Part shown: positions 36,906 to 45,825 of the stretch, piece by piece | Layout of the letters: the number at the start of each line of letters is the position of its first letter | Position numbering within the stretch: the first letter of the stretch is position 1 | Made by a program: the position numbers and the translations under genes | Assembly: GCA_024707405.1 (NCBI GenBank) | Contig: JANPZU010000005.1 | Location: 461,826-525,825 of the forward strand | Origin: Luteimonas sp. | GTDB taxonomy: Bacteria > Pseudomonadota > Gammaproteobacteria > Xanthomonadales > Xanthomonadaceae | Length of the DNA: 64,000 bases | Direction of reading: 5' to 3' | The notes under the pieces: generated by a model | The model's database searches: none | The model's input: the letters and a program-made list of their open reading frames with translations, nothing else | What the model was told of the DNA's origin: nothing

Positions 36906-37793
36906 CTACGACGCATCGCTGGCGGCCAGCGCATGTTGTGCCTGCAGCCACAGCCGGAAGCGTTTGAGCGGTTCGCGCTCGCGTCGCGACCGCAGCCTTG
37001 TCAGCCAGTAGCGGCCGAGGGTGATCCCGTCGGCGAACGGTTGCAGCAGGCGGCCATCGCGCAGTTCGCGTTCGAACATCGCCAGCGGCAGCAGCGCCAC
37101 GCCGGCGCCTGACATCGCGGCGGCCGCAAGCGCCAAAGAGGAATCGAATACCGTGCCGCGTGCTTCGACGCCTTCGGCACCGGCCTGTTGCAGCCAGCGT
37201 GGCCATTCGTCGCTTCGGTAGGAGCGCAACAGCGTCACGCCGGCAAGATCGTGCGGGGTCTTCAGCCGGTGCAGCCACGCAGGGGCGCATGCAGGTGCGA
37301 ACAGGGTGTCGGCGATCGGCGTGCAGTGCAGGCCCTGCCAGTCACCATCGCCGAAGCGGATCGCCGCATCCAAACCTTCGCTGCCCTGGTCGATGCGGTT
37401 GTTGTGGGTGAACAGGCGCAGTTCGATTTCGGGATGGCTGGATTCGAATGCAGGCAGTCTCGGCAACAGCCAGCCATTGGCGAAGGTGCCGACCACGCCA
37501 ATGGTCAGCACTTCGCGCTCGGCCGACACGCTGGCGCGATTGATCGCCGCGGCGATGCGGTCGAAGGCTTCGTTGAGCACCGGGTACAGCGCCGCCGCTT
37601 CGTCGCTGAGTGCGACACCGCGTGGCAGGCGGTGGAACAGGCGCACGCCCAATCTGTCCTCGAGCTTGCGGATCTGGTGGCTCAAGGCCGCCTGGCTGAC
37701 GTGCAGTTCCAGCGCGGCATGGGTGAAGTTCTGGTGGCGGGCGGCGGCTTCGAAAGCGCGCAACGCATTGAGCGGCAGGGGCGGGCGTGGCAT
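36906..37793 (-). CDS. ampR: LysR-type regulator, AmpR-like
   Basis: The 295-aa protein has an N-terminal winged HTH (PLPLNALRAFEAAARHQNFTHAALELHVSQAALSHQ in parts) and a LysR substrate domain with LTIGVVGTFANGWLLPRLPAFESSHPEIELRLFTHNNRID, very close to AmpR of Pseudomonas. AmpR senses muropeptides released during beta-lactam damage and controls a divergent beta-lactamase gene. That arrangement is seen here: a class A homologue lies on the other strand 170 bp away. The gene symbol is a functional guess based on this similarity. Confidence 0.82.
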   Translation of the reverse strand: MPRPPLPLNALRAFEAAARHQNFTHAALELHVSQAALSHQIRKLEDRLGVRLFHRLPRGVALSDEAAALYPVLNEAFDRIAAAINRASVSAEREVLTIGVVGTFANGWLLPRLPAFESSHPEIELRLFTHNNRIDQGSEGLDAAIRFGDGDWQGLHCTPIADTLFAPACAPAWLHRLKTPHDLAGVTLLRSYRSDEWPRWLQQAGAEGVEARGTVFDSSLALAAAAMSGAGVALLPLAMFERELRDGRLLQPFADGITLGRYWLTRLRSRREREPLKRFRLWLQAQHALAASDAS

Positions 37794-37827
37794 GCGAGTA
37801 GGTGTGAGCGGGATCAATGGATAGTCG

Positions 37828-37870
37828 CATTCCTGTCGCTCGATGTGCGCAGAATGGCGCCATAGGAATG
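37828..37870. promoter_or_regulatory. inverted repeat in the ampR-bla intergenic region
   Basis: CATTCCT (37828-37834) and AGGAATG (37864-37870) are perfect inverted heptamers 29 bp apart in the 170-bp divergent region. Their position fits an AmpR/LysR-controlled spacer, but the spacing is not the usual T-N11-A. Low confidence. Confidence 0.22.
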
Positions 37871-37963
37871 AGATTAATTCATGTCTGACCGCGAGCAATC
37901 GCGCTGGTGACGGGGTTGGCGGACGACTAGGCTCGCTCCCAGCCCATGACCGGAGACACTTCG

Positions 37964-38845
37964 ATGCAGAGCCGACGTTCCTTCCTTTCCCTCGCCAGCG
38001 GCGCGGCGCTGGCCGCGGCGGCATCACCCTTGCTGGCCCGGGCCGCCGACCCGTCGGCTTCCGTTGGTGCCAAGGCGGCGATCGACGGCGCATCGGATCT
38101 GGCATCCCTGGAGCGTGCCAGTGGCGGGCGACTGGGCGTGTGCCTGCTGCATCCGCAGCGCGGACAGGTGATGGCACATCGCGAAACCGAATCGTTTCCC
38201 ACGGCGAGCACGATCAAGTTCCTGCTGTGCGCCGCCGTGCTGGCCAAGGTCGATGCCGGCGAGTTGTCGCTGGATCGGCGCATCCCGGTGCGTGCCGAAG
38301 ACATGCGCTTTGGCGCATCGGTCACCGGGCGCCATGTCGGCAAGGACATGACCGTGCGCGACATGTGTCGCGGCATCATGGTGTGGAGCGACAACCCGGG
38401 TGTCGCCCTGTTGTTGCCGTTCGTAGGCGGCGAGGCGGGATTCGAGGCCTTCCTTCGCGATCACGGCGACGACAGCACCGTTCCACGCGAAATCATGGAC
38501 GGTCGCAGCACTACCTCGCCCGGCGCGATGGCACGCAACCTCAAGCGCTTCGTGCTCGAGGACACCCTGTCTACGGCATCGCGCCTGCAGCTGGCCGATT
38601 GGCTGATCGAGAATCGCACTGGCGATGCGCGGATCAGGGCCGGCATGCCGGAAGGTTGGCGCGTGGGCGACAAGACCGGCGGAATGAGCGGCGTCAGCAA
38701 CGACATCGCCGTGCTCTGGCCGCTGGCGGGAGGCACACCCTGGCTGCTGTCGCTTTACCTGAAGGACTCGCCGCTGGACGGGTCGCAGCGCGAGGATGTC
38801 CTGCGCCGGGCCACGCAACTGGCAGCCAGCCGACTGACGGCCTGA
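37964..38845 (+). CDS. Tat-exported class A beta-lactamase-like serine hydrolase
   Basis: The 293-aa protein starts with a twin-arginine signal (QSRRSFLSLASGAALAAAA). Catalytic motifs of class A enzymes are present: Ser82-Thr-Ile-Lys85, Ser142-Asp-Asn144 and Lys237-Thr-Gly239. Unusually, the region that should hold the omega loop with the deacylating Glu of ExxLN reads STVPREIMDGRSTTSP, about 9 residues shorter than the usual layout, and no ExxLN is seen. It may therefore form acyl-enzymes without turnover, or use another Glu (Glu176 is the only candidate there). ATG 37964 starts the Tat signal. An AmpR-like regulator is divergent. Confidence 0.85.
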   Translation: MQSRRSFLSLASGAALAAAASPLLARAADPSASVGAKAAIDGASDLASLERASGGRLGVCLLHPQRGQVMAHRETESFPTASTIKFLLCAAVLAKVDAGELSLDRRIPVRAEDMRFGASVTGRHVGKDMTVRDMCRGIMVWSDNPGVALLLPFVGGEAGFEAFLRDHGDDSTVPREIMDGRSTTSPGAMARNLKRFVLEDTLSTASRLQLADWLIENRTGDARIRAGMPEGWRVGDKTGGMSGVSNDIAVLWPLAGGTPWLLSLYLKDSPLDGSQREDVLRRATQLAASRLTA

Positions 38846-38873
38846 GCGGCATCGGCGCTTGCGGCAGCAGCGC

Positions 38874-38895
38874 ATGGCCGGAGGCAACCGGCCAT
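38874..38895 (+). terminator. hairpin after the beta-lactamase homologue
   Basis: ATGGCCGG and CCGGCCAT pair perfectly over 8 bp with a 6-nt loop, 28 bp past the stop codon. No T tract follows, so terminator function is weakly supported. Confidence 0.35.
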
Positions 38896-38981
38896 CCGAA
38901 TGCACACAAGGATCGCGGCGGCGCTTGATCGGCGCGCCCGTGCCCCCAAGAATGTCGCCTGTTTGCAAGCCAGCCATTGCC

Positions 38982-39323
38982 ATGCCGATCTACGCCTTTG
39001 AATGCACCGCCTGCGGCCACAGCTTCGACAAGCTGCAGAAACTGTCCGATCCCGACCCGGAAACCTGTCCGTCCTGTGGCCAGGCCACGGTCAAGCGCCA
39101 GCTGACCGCCCCGTCGTTCCGGCTGGCCGGCAGCGGCTGGTACGAGACCGACTTCAAGAAGGACGGCGACAAGAAGCGCAATCTCGTCGAGGGCAGCGAG
39201 GGCGCAAAGCCCGAGGCGGCCAAGTCCGACGGCGGCGATGCCAAACCTGCCGCAAAGCCCGACCCGGCGCCGGCCAAGACCGAGGCCAAGCCTGCCGCGG
39301 CTCCCGCCAAGGCGGCCGACTGA
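38982..39323 (+). CDS. FmdB family zinc-ribbon protein
   Basis: The 113-aa protein starts MPIYAFECTACGHSFDKLQKLSD and has the CxxC...CxxC zinc ribbon (ECTACGH, TCPSCGQ) of the FmdB/CxxC_CXXC_SSSS family, a putative regulator group of unknown function. The C-terminal 55 residues are low-complexity Ala/Pro/Lys (AKPAAKPDPAPAKTEAKPAAAPAK) and probably disordered. It lies just before aspS, a pairing common in proteobacteria. ATG 38982 gives the family N-terminus. Confidence 0.85.
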   Translation: MPIYAFECTACGHSFDKLQKLSDPDPETCPSCGQATVKRQLTAPSFRLAGSGWYETDFKKDGDKKRNLVEGSEGAKPEAAKSDGGDAKPAAKPDPAPAKTEAKPAAAPAKAAD

Positions 39324-39344
39324 GTGGTTCCGGTGCGCTACGGC

Positions 39345-39350
39345 TAAAAT
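39345..39350 (+). promoter_or_regulatory. -10-like TAAAAT before aspS
   Basis: TAAAAT lies 48 bp before the aspS ATG, in the 75-bp gap after the FmdB gene. A -35 is not clear. Confidence 0.3.
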
Positions 39351-39398
39351 GACCGGCTGGCCGGCGCTTACTGTCGGCGCACCACTCCCGGAGTTTCC

Positions 39399-41150
39399 AT
39401 GCGTAGCCATTTCTGCGGCCTGGTCGACGAGACGTTGATCGGGCAAACCGTGACCCTGTGCGGCTGGACCGACGTTGCCCGCAACCTCGGCGGCGTCTGC
39501 TTCATCGACCTGCGCGACCACGAAGGCATCGTGCAGGTGACGGTGGAGCCCGACAGCGCGGACGTTTTCGCGGTCGCCGAGTCGCTGGGCTACGAGGACG
39601 TGCTGCAGGTGGAAGGCGTGGTGCGTGCGCGCCATGCCGTGAACGACAAGATCAAGACCGGCAAGGTGGAAGTGATCGCGACGCGCATCACCGTGCTCAA
39701 CAAGGCCGAGCCGCTGCCATTCCACCACCACGAGAATCCCGGCGAGGACACGCGCCTCAAGTACCGTTACCTCGACCTGCGCAGCCCGGAGATGCAGCGC
39801 AAGCAGCGCACGCGCATCCGCCTGGTGCAGGCGCTGCGTCGCTGGCTGGACGCGCGCGGTTTCCAGGACATCGAAACGCCGATCCTCACCAAGGCCACGC
39901 CGGAAGGCGCGCGCGACTTCCTGGTGCCGGCGCGCATGCATCCGGGCGAGTTCTACGCGTTGCCGCAGAGCCCGCAGTTGTTCAAGCAGATCCTGATGGT
40001 GGCCGGCTTCGATCGCTATTATCAAATCGCGCGCTGCTTCCGCGACGAGGCATTGCGTGCCGACCGCCAGCTCGAGTTCACCCAGCTCGACATGGAATTC
40101 GCCTTCGTGCGCGAGCGCGACGTGCAGGACGCGGTGGAAGGCATGATCCGCAACATCTTCAAGGAAGTGATGGATGTCGAACTCGACGCGCAGTTCCCGC
40201 GCCTGACCTGGGCCGAGGCGATGCGTCGCTACGGTTCGGACAAGCCCGACCTGCGCTTCGATCTTGAACTGATCGACGTGGCCGAGCTGGTGAAGTCCAG
40301 CGACTTCGCCGTATTCTCCGGCCCCGCCAACGACCCCGACGGTCGCGTGGCTGCGCTGCGCATCCCCGGCGGCGCCACGCTGAGCCGCAAGCAGATCGAC
40401 GAGTACGCCGCGCACGCTGCCAAGTACGGCGCGAAGGGGCTGGCCTACATCAAGATCGGCGAGGGCGGCGAGATCAGTTCGCCGATCCAGAAGTTCTTCG
40501 GCGAAGAGGCGTTCGCTGCGCTGCTGAAGCACGTCGGCGCCGGCAATGGCGACATCGTGTTCTTCGGTGCCGGCGGCTACAGCAAGGTCAGTGACTTCAT
40601 GGGCGCCTTGCGTCTGAAGGCGGGCAAGGACTTCGGTCTGGTGCAGGACACGTGGAAGCCGCTGTGGGTCACCGACTTCCCGATGTTCGAATGGGACGAC
40701 GAGGCCCAGCGCTACGTCGCGCTCCATCATCCTTTCACTGCGCCGGCGGTGGATGACATCGCAGACCTGCGCGCGAACGCGAAGACCGCGGTGTCGCGCG
40801 GCTACGACATGGTGCTCAACGGCAACGAGATCGGCGGCGGTTCGATCCGCATCCATCGCCCGGAGATGCAGAGCACGGTGTTCGAGCTGCTGGGCATCGG
40901 TGCGGAAGAGGCGGAAGCGAAGTTCGGCTTCCTGCTCGACGCGCTGCGCTTCGGCGCACCGCCGCATGGCGGCATCGCCTTCGGCATCGATCGCATCGCG
41001 GCGCTGATGGCGGGGACGGAATCGATCCGCGACGTGATCCCGTTCCCCAAGACCACCAGCGCGCAGTGCCTGATGACCGGTGCGCCATCGCCGATCCCCG
41101 ACGAGCAACTGGCCGAGGTGCACATCCAGGTGCGGCCCGAAAAGCACTAG
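39399..41150 (+). CDS. aspS: aspartyl-tRNA synthetase
   Basis: AspRS (583 aa) charges tRNA-Asp. An N-terminal OB fold ([30 protein letters not shown]) is followed by class II motifs: motif 2 in [20 protein letters not shown] and motif 3 in [12 protein letters not shown]. The bacterial GAD insertion domain lies around 290-420. Length is close to the usual 585-590. ATG 39399 is in good context. Several bacterial AspRS enzymes also charge tRNA-Asn, but that cannot be read here. Confidence 0.96.
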   Translation: MRSHFCGLVDETLIGQTVTLCGWTDVARNLGGVCFIDLRDHEGIVQVTVEPDSADVFAVAESLGYEDVLQVEGVVRARHAVNDKIKTGKVEVIATRITVLNKAEPLPFHHHENPGEDTRLKYRYLDLRSPEMQRKQRTRIRLVQALRRWLDARGFQDIETPILTKATPEGARDFLVPARMHPGEFYALPQSPQLFKQILMVAGFDRYYQIARCFRDEALRADRQLEFTQLDMEFAFVRERDVQDAVEGMIRNIFKEVMDVELDAQFPRLTWAEAMRRYGSDKPDLRFDLELIDVAELVKSSDFAVFSGPANDPDGRVAALRIPGGATLSRKQIDEYAAHAAKYGAKGLAYIKIGEGGEISSPIQKFFGEEAFAALLKHVGAGNGDIVFFGAGGYSKVSDFMGALRLKAGKDFGLVQDTWKPLWVTDFPMFEWDDEAQRYVALHHPFTAPAVDDIADLRANAKTAVSRGYDMVLNGNEIGGGSIRIHRPEMQSTVFELLGIGAEEAEAKFGFLLDALRFGAPPHGGIAFGIDRIAALMAGTESIRDVIPFPKTTSAQCLMTGAPSPIPDEQLAEVHIQVRPEKH

Positions 41151-41224
41151 CGTATCGGAGCGTCGCAAGCGCATGGTTGCGTTGATGCCATCGATGCGAT
41201 TCCTGCATGGCACGTATGCCCTTT

Positions 41225-41240
41225 CCCTGCTTGCGGGGGA
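41225..41240. repeat. dispersed 16-bp repeat core
   Basis: CCCTGCTTGCGGGGGA is identical to 18920-18935. Here it sits in the 117-bp gap between aspS and the GNAT gene, with imperfect CCCTTT/AAGGGG arms. Confidence 0.5.
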
Positions 41241-41267
41241 AGGGGACGGGATGGGGGCAACACTCGA

Positions 41268-41783
41268 ATGACGTACCGGATCCGTCGCGGAACCCCGGAC
41301 GATGCCGACCTGCTGTCGGCATTGGCCACGCGCACCTTCACCGAAACCTTCGGCCATCTGTATCCGCCGGAAGACCTCGCGTTCTTCAACGACAACGCGT
41401 ATGCGCCCGACAAGCAGCGCATCATCCTGTCGCATCCCGACTACGCCGTCTTCCTGCTGGAGCGCGATGGCGAGGCCGTCGGCCATGCCGCGGCCGGCCC
41501 CTGTGGCTTGCCGCACCCGGACGTGCGCGAGGGCGATGGCGAACTCAAGCGCCTGTACCTGGTCAACGGCCTGCAGGGCAGCGGCCACGGCACGCGCCTG
41601 ATGCAGGCGGCGATGGACTGGCTGCTGCACGATGGCCCGCGCACGCTGTGGGTCGGCGTGTGGTCGGAGAATTTCGGCGCGCAGCGGTTCTACGCACGCC
41701 ACGGTTTCACGAAGGTCGGCGGCTACAAATTCCCGGTGGGCAATACGCTCGACGACGAGTTCATCCTGCGTCGTCCGGCCTGA
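41268..41783 (+). CDS. GNAT family N-acetyltransferase
   Basis: The 171-aa protein shows the GNAT fold: RIRRGTPDDADLLSALATRTFTETF at the start, ELKRLYLVNGLQGSGHGTRLMQAAMDWL containing the acetyl-CoA pyrophosphate loop (QGSGHG), and WSENFGAQRFYARHGFTKVG near the end. The substrate is unknown. It follows aspS by 117 bp of repeat-bearing sequence. ATG 41268 is the first in frame with good alignment to the family. Confidence 0.88.
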   Translation: MTYRIRRGTPDDADLLSALATRTFTETFGHLYPPEDLAFFNDNAYAPDKQRIILSHPDYAVFLLERDGEAVGHAAAGPCGLPHPDVREGDGELKRLYLVNGLQGSGHGTRLMQAAMDWLLHDGPRTLWVGVWSENFGAQRFYARHGFTKVGGYKFPVGNTLDDEFILRRPA

Positions 41784-41813
41784 CTGCAACGTCTTCGAAT
41801 CCCGCACAACACA

Positions 41814-41837
41814 ACGGCCGCATTCGCATGCGGCCGT
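41814..41837. terminator. bidirectional terminator between convergent genes
   Basis: ACGGCCGCAT and ATGCGGCCGT form a perfect 10-bp stem with loop TCGC, between the ends of the GNAT gene and the convergent hydrolase gene. The minus-strand side is followed by TGTTGTG. Confidence 0.6.
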
Positions 41838-41862
41838 CGGGTCTCGCGAACCATGTCCAAGG

Positions 41863-42816
41863 TCACTCGTGCAGGAAGTCCAGCAAGTCCTGGTTGAGCC
41901 GATCCTTGTGGGTATCGGTGATGCCGTGCGGTGCGCCGGGATACACGATGACCTTCGCGCCCTTGGCGTAACGCGGCACCGCGTTCGCGGTGAGGTCGAC
42001 CGGCACGATCTGGTCGCCGCCGCCATGGATCACCAGCGTGGGCACGTCGAACCTGCGCAGGTCGTCGCGGAAGTCGCTGGCCGAGAACGCGGCGATGGAG
42101 TCGTACGTGTTCTTGTGGCCGGCCTGCATGCCCTGCACCCAGAACGACTGGATCAGGCCCTGGCTCGGCGTCGCGCCCGGCTGGTTGAAGCCGAAGAACG
42201 GGCCCGACGCGATGTCGAGGTACTGCTGCGAGCGATTCGCCTGCGCGTCCTTGCGGAAGCCGTCGAACACTTCGAGCGGGATGCCGTCGGGGTTGTCATC
42301 GGTCTTGAGCATGAAAGGCGTGACCGCGCCCACCAGCACTGCTTTCTTCACTCGCGCCGTGCCGTGGCGCCCGATATAGCGTGCCACTTCGCCGCCGCCG
42401 GTCGAGAAGCCGACCACGGTGACATCGCGCAGGTCGAGCGCCGAGATCACGGCGGCCAGATCATCGGCGTAGTGATCCATGTCGTTGCCGTCCCATGGCT
42501 GGCTGGAGCGGCCGTGGCCGCGGCGGTCGTGCGCGACCACGCGGTAGCCCTGTGACGCGAGGAACAGCATCTGCGATTCCCAGCTGTCCGAGTTCAGCGG
42601 CCAGCCGTGGCTGAGGGTGACGACCGGGCCGTCCTTCGGGCCCCAGTCCTTGTAGTACAGGCGCACGCCGTCATGGGTGACGATGTAATTGCCGTCGATG
42701 GTGGCCGTGGCGGCCGCCTGCGTCGGGTTGGCCGGTTGCGCGGCCTGTGCGGGCAAGCCGGCTTGCAGGGCGATGGCGAGCAGGCTGGCGGCGAAGGTGC
42801 GGGTGAGTGTGTTCAT
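41863..42816 (-). CDS. secreted alpha/beta hydrolase (cofactor-free haloperoxidase-like)
   Basis: The 317-aa protein has a signal peptide ([19 protein letters not shown]) and an alpha/beta hydrolase fold. [10 protein letters not shown] forms the oxyanion region, [17 protein letters not shown] carries the nucleophile Ser, and [20 protein letters not shown] holds the catalytic His. The layout matches non-haem chloroperoxidase/arylesterase enzymes; exported forms are less common. It is downstream of ohr by 43 bp on the same strand, so the two likely form a peroxide-response operon opposite an AraC regulator. Confidence 0.87.
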   Translation of the reverse strand: MNTLTRTFAASLLAIALQAGLPAQAAQPANPTQAAATATIDGNYIVTHDGVRLYYKDWGPKDGPVVTLSHGWPLNSDSWESQMLFLASQGYRVVAHDRRGHGRSSQPWDGNDMDHYADDLAAVISALDLRDVTVVGFSTGGGEVARYIGRHGTARVKKAVLVGAVTPFMLKTDDNPDGIPLEVFDGFRKDAQANRSQQYLDIASGPFFGFNQPGATPSQGLIQSFWVQGMQAGHKNTYDSIAAFSASDFRDDLRRFDVPTLVIHGGGDQIVPVDLTANAVPRYAKGAKVIVYPGAPHGITDTHKDRLNQDLLDFLHE

Positions 42817-42859
42817 GGTCGTGTCTCCGGAAGAGTGCGTGGGTGGCGTGTGGTGTCGA

Positions 42860-43288
42860 TCAGTCGGCGATGACGAGGGTCACGTCGATGTTTCCGCGCG
42901 TGGCGTTGGAGTAGGGGCAGACGATGTGGGCCTGCTCGACCAGCCCCTGCAGCACCTCGCGGTCGATGCCGGGTGCGGCGATGGTCAGTTCGGCCTCGAT
43001 GCCGAAACCGGTGGGGATCTGGCCGATGCCGACCTTGCCGGTGACCGTGGTGGTCGCGGGCAGGGCAACCTTCGACTTGCCGGCGACGAACTTCAGCGCG
43101 CCGAGGAAGCAGGCCGAGTAGCCGGCGGCGAACAGTTGCTCGGGATTGGTGCCCGGGCCGCCGGCGCCGCCCAGCTCGCGCGGGGTGGACAGGGCGACGT
43201 CGAGGACGCGGTCGGAGGACTGGGCGCGGCCGTCGCGACCACCGGTGGCGGTGGCCGTCGCTGCGTAGAGGATCTTTTCGATGGACAT
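42860..43288 (-). CDS. ohr: organic hydroperoxide resistance protein Ohr
   Basis: Ohr (142 aa) reduces organic hydroperoxides with two cysteines, seen in [18 protein letters not shown] and [20 protein letters not shown]-terminal [11 protein letters not shown] and [18 protein letters not shown] are typical. The OhrR-type repressor usually found next to ohr is absent; an AraC-type gene is divergent instead. Ohr differs from OsmC by these motifs. Confidence 0.92.
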   Translation of the reverse strand: MSIEKILYAATATATGGRDGRAQSSDRVLDVALSTPRELGGAGGPGTNPEQLFAAGYSACFLGALKFVAGKSKVALPATTTVTGKVGIGQIPTGFGIEAELTIAAPGIDREVLQGLVEQAHIVCPYSNATRGNIDVTLVIAD

Positions 43289-43379
43289 GGCGGTGGTTCC
43301 TGTTCGGGTGGGTGGCCGGGCGGTGCTGCCCGGTGAGACGTACTTTGCGCGCCCCTGCGGAACCTTTGGTGATGTAAAG

Positions 43380-43399
43380 TCCTGAAAACTTGATCAGGA
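43380..43399. promoter_or_regulatory. operator-like dyad overlapping the AraC gene leader
   Basis: TCCTGA-N8-TCAGGA is a perfect dyad 7-27 bp before the ATG at 43407 and includes its Shine-Dalgarno AGGAG. A protein bound there could block both expression of the regulator and the divergent ohr promoter. Confidence 0.35.
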
Positions 43400-43406
43400 G
43401 TGCGGA

Positions 43407-44243
43407 ATGGCCGACAGGCTCGAAGCGTTGATGGCGCATTTCCCGGTGACGGCGCAGGTGTTCAACGCCGGCCCGCTGTGCGGGATCAACACGCTCGACA
43501 GCGATGGCGTGCATGGGCAGCTGCACTTGGTGCGCAGTGGCACGGTGGAGATCCACTACGGCCCGCAATCGCTGCTGGTGGAACGTCCGAGCTTGCTGCT
43601 GTTTGCGCGGCCGTTGACGCATCGTTTCGTCACCGATGCCGAGCACGGCGCGGACATGGTCTGCGCCAACCTGTCGTTCGAGGGCGGCGCGGACAGTCCC
43701 ATCGCCTCCGCGCTCCCGGATGTCGTTTGCCTGCCGCTGGACGGGATATGGGGTGCCGAGCCGGTGCTGTCGCTGCTGTTCGAGGAAGCCTTCGAGCGAC
43801 GCTGCGGGCGCGTCGCGCTGGTCGACCGGCTGTTCGAAGTGGTGATGATCCAGATCCTGCGCCAGTTGATGGAAAGCGGCGAGGTGCGCGGCGGCATGCT
43901 GTCCGGGCTGTCGCATCCGCGGTTGCGCAATGCGCTGGTGGCGATGCATGAAACGCCGTCGCGCGAGTGGACGCTGGACGAACTGGCGGATGCGGCCGGC
44001 ATGTCGCGCAGCGTGTTCGCCACGACGTTCCGCGAGACAGTGGGCACCACGCCGGGCCAGTACCTGCAGGCTTGGCGCATCGGCCTGGCGCAACAGGCGC
44101 TGCGCCGTGGTCGCCAGTTGAAGGTGATCGCCGCCGACGTGGGCTATGGCAGCGAGGCGGCACTGTCGCGTGCGTTCAAGGCGCAGACCGGGCAGTCGCC
44201 GCGGGCATGGAAGAATGCGTCCATCGCGGCGGCGGGACATTGA
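43407..44243 (+). CDS. AraC family transcriptional regulator
   Basis: The 278-aa protein has an N-terminal cupin-type sensor domain (HLVRSGTVEIHYG, ERPSLLLFARPLTHRF) and two C-terminal helix-turn-helix motifs (WTLDELADAAGMSRSVFATTFRETVGTTPGQYL in parts, then LKVIAADVGYGSEAALSRAFKAQTGQSPRAW). It is divergent from ohr and the secreted hydrolase, with 118 bp between, and is the likely regulator of both. The effector is unknown. Confidence 0.88.
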   Translation: MADRLEALMAHFPVTAQVFNAGPLCGINTLDSDGVHGQLHLVRSGTVEIHYGPQSLLVERPSLLLFARPLTHRFVTDAEHGADMVCANLSFEGGADSPIASALPDVVCLPLDGIWGAEPVLSLLFEEAFERRCGRVALVDRLFEVVMIQILRQLMESGEVRGGMLSGLSHPRLRNALVAMHETPSREWTLDELADAAGMSRSVFATTFRETVGTTPGQYLQAWRIGLAQQALRRGRQLKVIAADVGYGSEAALSRAFKAQTGQSPRAWKNASIAAAGH

Positions 44244-44289
44244 GCATGCGCATCGACGTCGGGACGGGCATGCGAGGCCGCAGTCGGAC

Positions 44290-44916
44290 ATGACGGTCGC
44301 GACGAAGCGCGTGATCCTGCTGCACGGCATCTGGATGGTCGGCGCGACGATGCGCTGGATGGCCGCGCGCCTGCGCGAGGCCGGCTATGCGCCGGAGATC
44401 TTCGGCTACCACAGCCTCGTCGGCGGCCCCGGCGAGGCTGTGCCGAAATTGCTGGCGATGCTGCGCGACGGCGGCCCTGCGCATCTGGTCGGCCATAGTC
44501 TCGGTGGCCTGGTCGCGGTGCAGGCGTTGGCCGAGGGTGGCGAGGGACTGCCGGTGGGGCGGGTCGTTTGCCTCGGCACGCCGTTGTGCGGCAGCGGCGC
44601 GGCCCGTGTGCTGGCGCGCAATCCGCTGACGGCGTTGTATCTCGGCCGCAGCGGTGGCTTGCTGCAGCAGGGCTGCGCCACCTGGCCGGGGATGTTCGAA
44701 GTCGGCATGGTCGCGGGGCATGTGCCACATGGCCTGGGCGCACTGCTGGCGCGTTTCCAGAGCGAGCACGACGGCACCGTCTCCGTCGCTGAAACACAGG
44801 CGCCCGGGCTTGCCGACCACGTGGAGGTCGACGCCAGCCACAGCGGCCTGCTGCTGTCGCGCGATGCCGCGGCGCAGGTCGTGCATTTCCTCGGATCCGG
44901 GCGGTTCCGGCGCTGA
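44290..44916 (+). CDS. alpha/beta hydrolase, lipase-like
   Basis: The 208-aa cytosolic protein has VILLHGIWMVGATMRW (oxyanion HG), GHSLGGLVAVQALAEGG (nucleophile Ser in GHSLG) and VCLGTPLCGSGAARVL. Asp in EHDGTVSV and His in DASHSGLL complete a likely triad. The family resembles small triacylglycerol lipases/PGAP1-like hydrolases; the substrate is unknown. ATG 44290 follows the AraC gene by 46 bp on the same strand. Confidence 0.85.
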   Translation: MTVATKRVILLHGIWMVGATMRWMAARLREAGYAPEIFGYHSLVGGPGEAVPKLLAMLRDGGPAHLVGHSLGGLVAVQALAEGGEGLPVGRVVCLGTPLCGSGAARVLARNPLTALYLGRSGGLLQQGCATWPGMFEVGMVAGHVPHGLGALLARFQSEHDGTVSVAETQAPGLADHVEVDASHSGLLLSRDAAAQVVHFLGSGRFRR

Positions 44917-44937
44917 CGCCGGCTTGCGGCACGGCCG

Positions 44938-44943
44938 TATAAT
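44938..44943 (+). promoter_or_regulatory. perfect TATAAT -10 before yebC
   Basis: TATAAT lies 33 bp before the yebC ATG in the 60-bp gap after the hydrolase gene. A standard -35 is not visible. Confidence 0.45.
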
Positions 44944-44976
44944 CCGCGTTTTCCGCAAGACACCGGTTGCTGACGC

Positions 44977-45708
44977 ATGGGACGTGGTCCTTCCATCGAG
45001 GCGCGCAAGAACGCCGTCGACGCCCAACGGGGCAAGATCTTCACCAAGATCATCCGCGAGATTTCCGTGGCCGCGCGTGCCGGCGGGGGCGATCCCGGCG
45101 GCAATCCGCGCCTGCGCAGCGCCATCGACAAGGGCCTGTCGGTCAACATGTCCAAGGACGTGATCGAGCGCGCGATCAAGAAGGCGACCGGTGAACTGGA
45201 AGGCGTGGTCTACGAAGAGATCCGCTACGAGGGCTACGCGCCCGGCGGCGTTGCGGTGATCGTCGATTGCCTGACCGACAACAAGGTGCGCACCGTGGCC
45301 GACGTGCGCCATGCGTTCGGCAAGTTCGGCGGCAACCTCGGCACCGATGGCTCGGTGGCCTTCATGTTCAACAAGGTCGGCGTGTTGTCCTACGGGGCGG
45401 GTGCGAGCGAGGATGCGATCACCGAGGCCGCGATCGAGGCCGGTGCCGACGACGTGGTGGTCTATCCGGAAGATGGTGCGATCGACGTGATCACCTCGCC
45501 CGACGTGTTCAACGACGTCAAGGACGCGATGGTGACCGCCGGTCTGCCGCCGGAACTCGCGGAAGTGACGATGCGCGCCGACAACGACATAGCCGTCGAG
45601 GGTGAGACCGCGCAGCAGGTGGTCAAGTTGCTGCGCTGGCTGGAAGACATCGACGACGTGCAGAACGTGTATTCCAACGCCGATCTCGGCGAAGACGCGT
45701 ACGCGTAA
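44977..45708 (+). CDS. yebC: YebC/PmpR family regulator
   Basis: The 243-aa protein is a typical YebC member: [29 protein letters not shown] at the start (in parts), [29 protein letters not shown] second segment and [19 protein letters not shown]. Known as a DNA-binding protein affecting transcription and, in recent work on the family, translation of proline-rich stretches. It precedes ruvC, as in many gammaproteobacteria. ATG 44977 is set by the family N-terminus. Confidence 0.93.
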   Translation: MGRGPSIEARKNAVDAQRGKIFTKIIREISVAARAGGGDPGGNPRLRSAIDKGLSVNMSKDVIERAIKKATGELEGVVYEEIRYEGYAPGGVAVIVDCLTDNKVRTVADVRHAFGKFGGNLGTDGSVAFMFNKVGVLSYGAGASEDAITEAAIEAGADDVVVYPEDGAIDVITSPDVFNDVKDAMVTAGLPPELAEVTMRADNDIAVEGETAQQVVKLLRWLEDIDDVQNVYSNADLGEDAYA

Positions 45709-45718
45709 GCCGGCGGCG

Positions 45719-45825
45719 TGACCAGGATCCTCGGCACCCTTCGACTCCGGGCGCGATGCGCCCTGCGCTCAGGGCAGTCGGTGCGTTGCCGCCGGAGCGG
45801 CGTTGCATGACCAGGATCCTCGGCA
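45719..45825. repeat. intergenic repeat element flanked by an 18-bp duplication of the ruvC start
   Basis: TGACCAGGATCCTCGGCA occurs at 45719-45736 and again at 45808-45825, the second copy being the first codons of ruvC. Between them, 45737-45807 holds a repeat (CCCTTCGACTCCGGGC, GCCCTGCGCTCAGGG) of the same family as the pilS-pilR array. The first copy also begins with GTG in the same relative frame as the ruvC ATG. This looks like an element insertion with target duplication, or a local duplication. Confidence 0.85.

Noticed and set aside
41151..41267. A small gene between aspS and the GNAT
   Set aside because: The sequence is a dispersed repeat (CCCTGCTTGCGGGGGA core) and no ORF with a ribosome site is seen.
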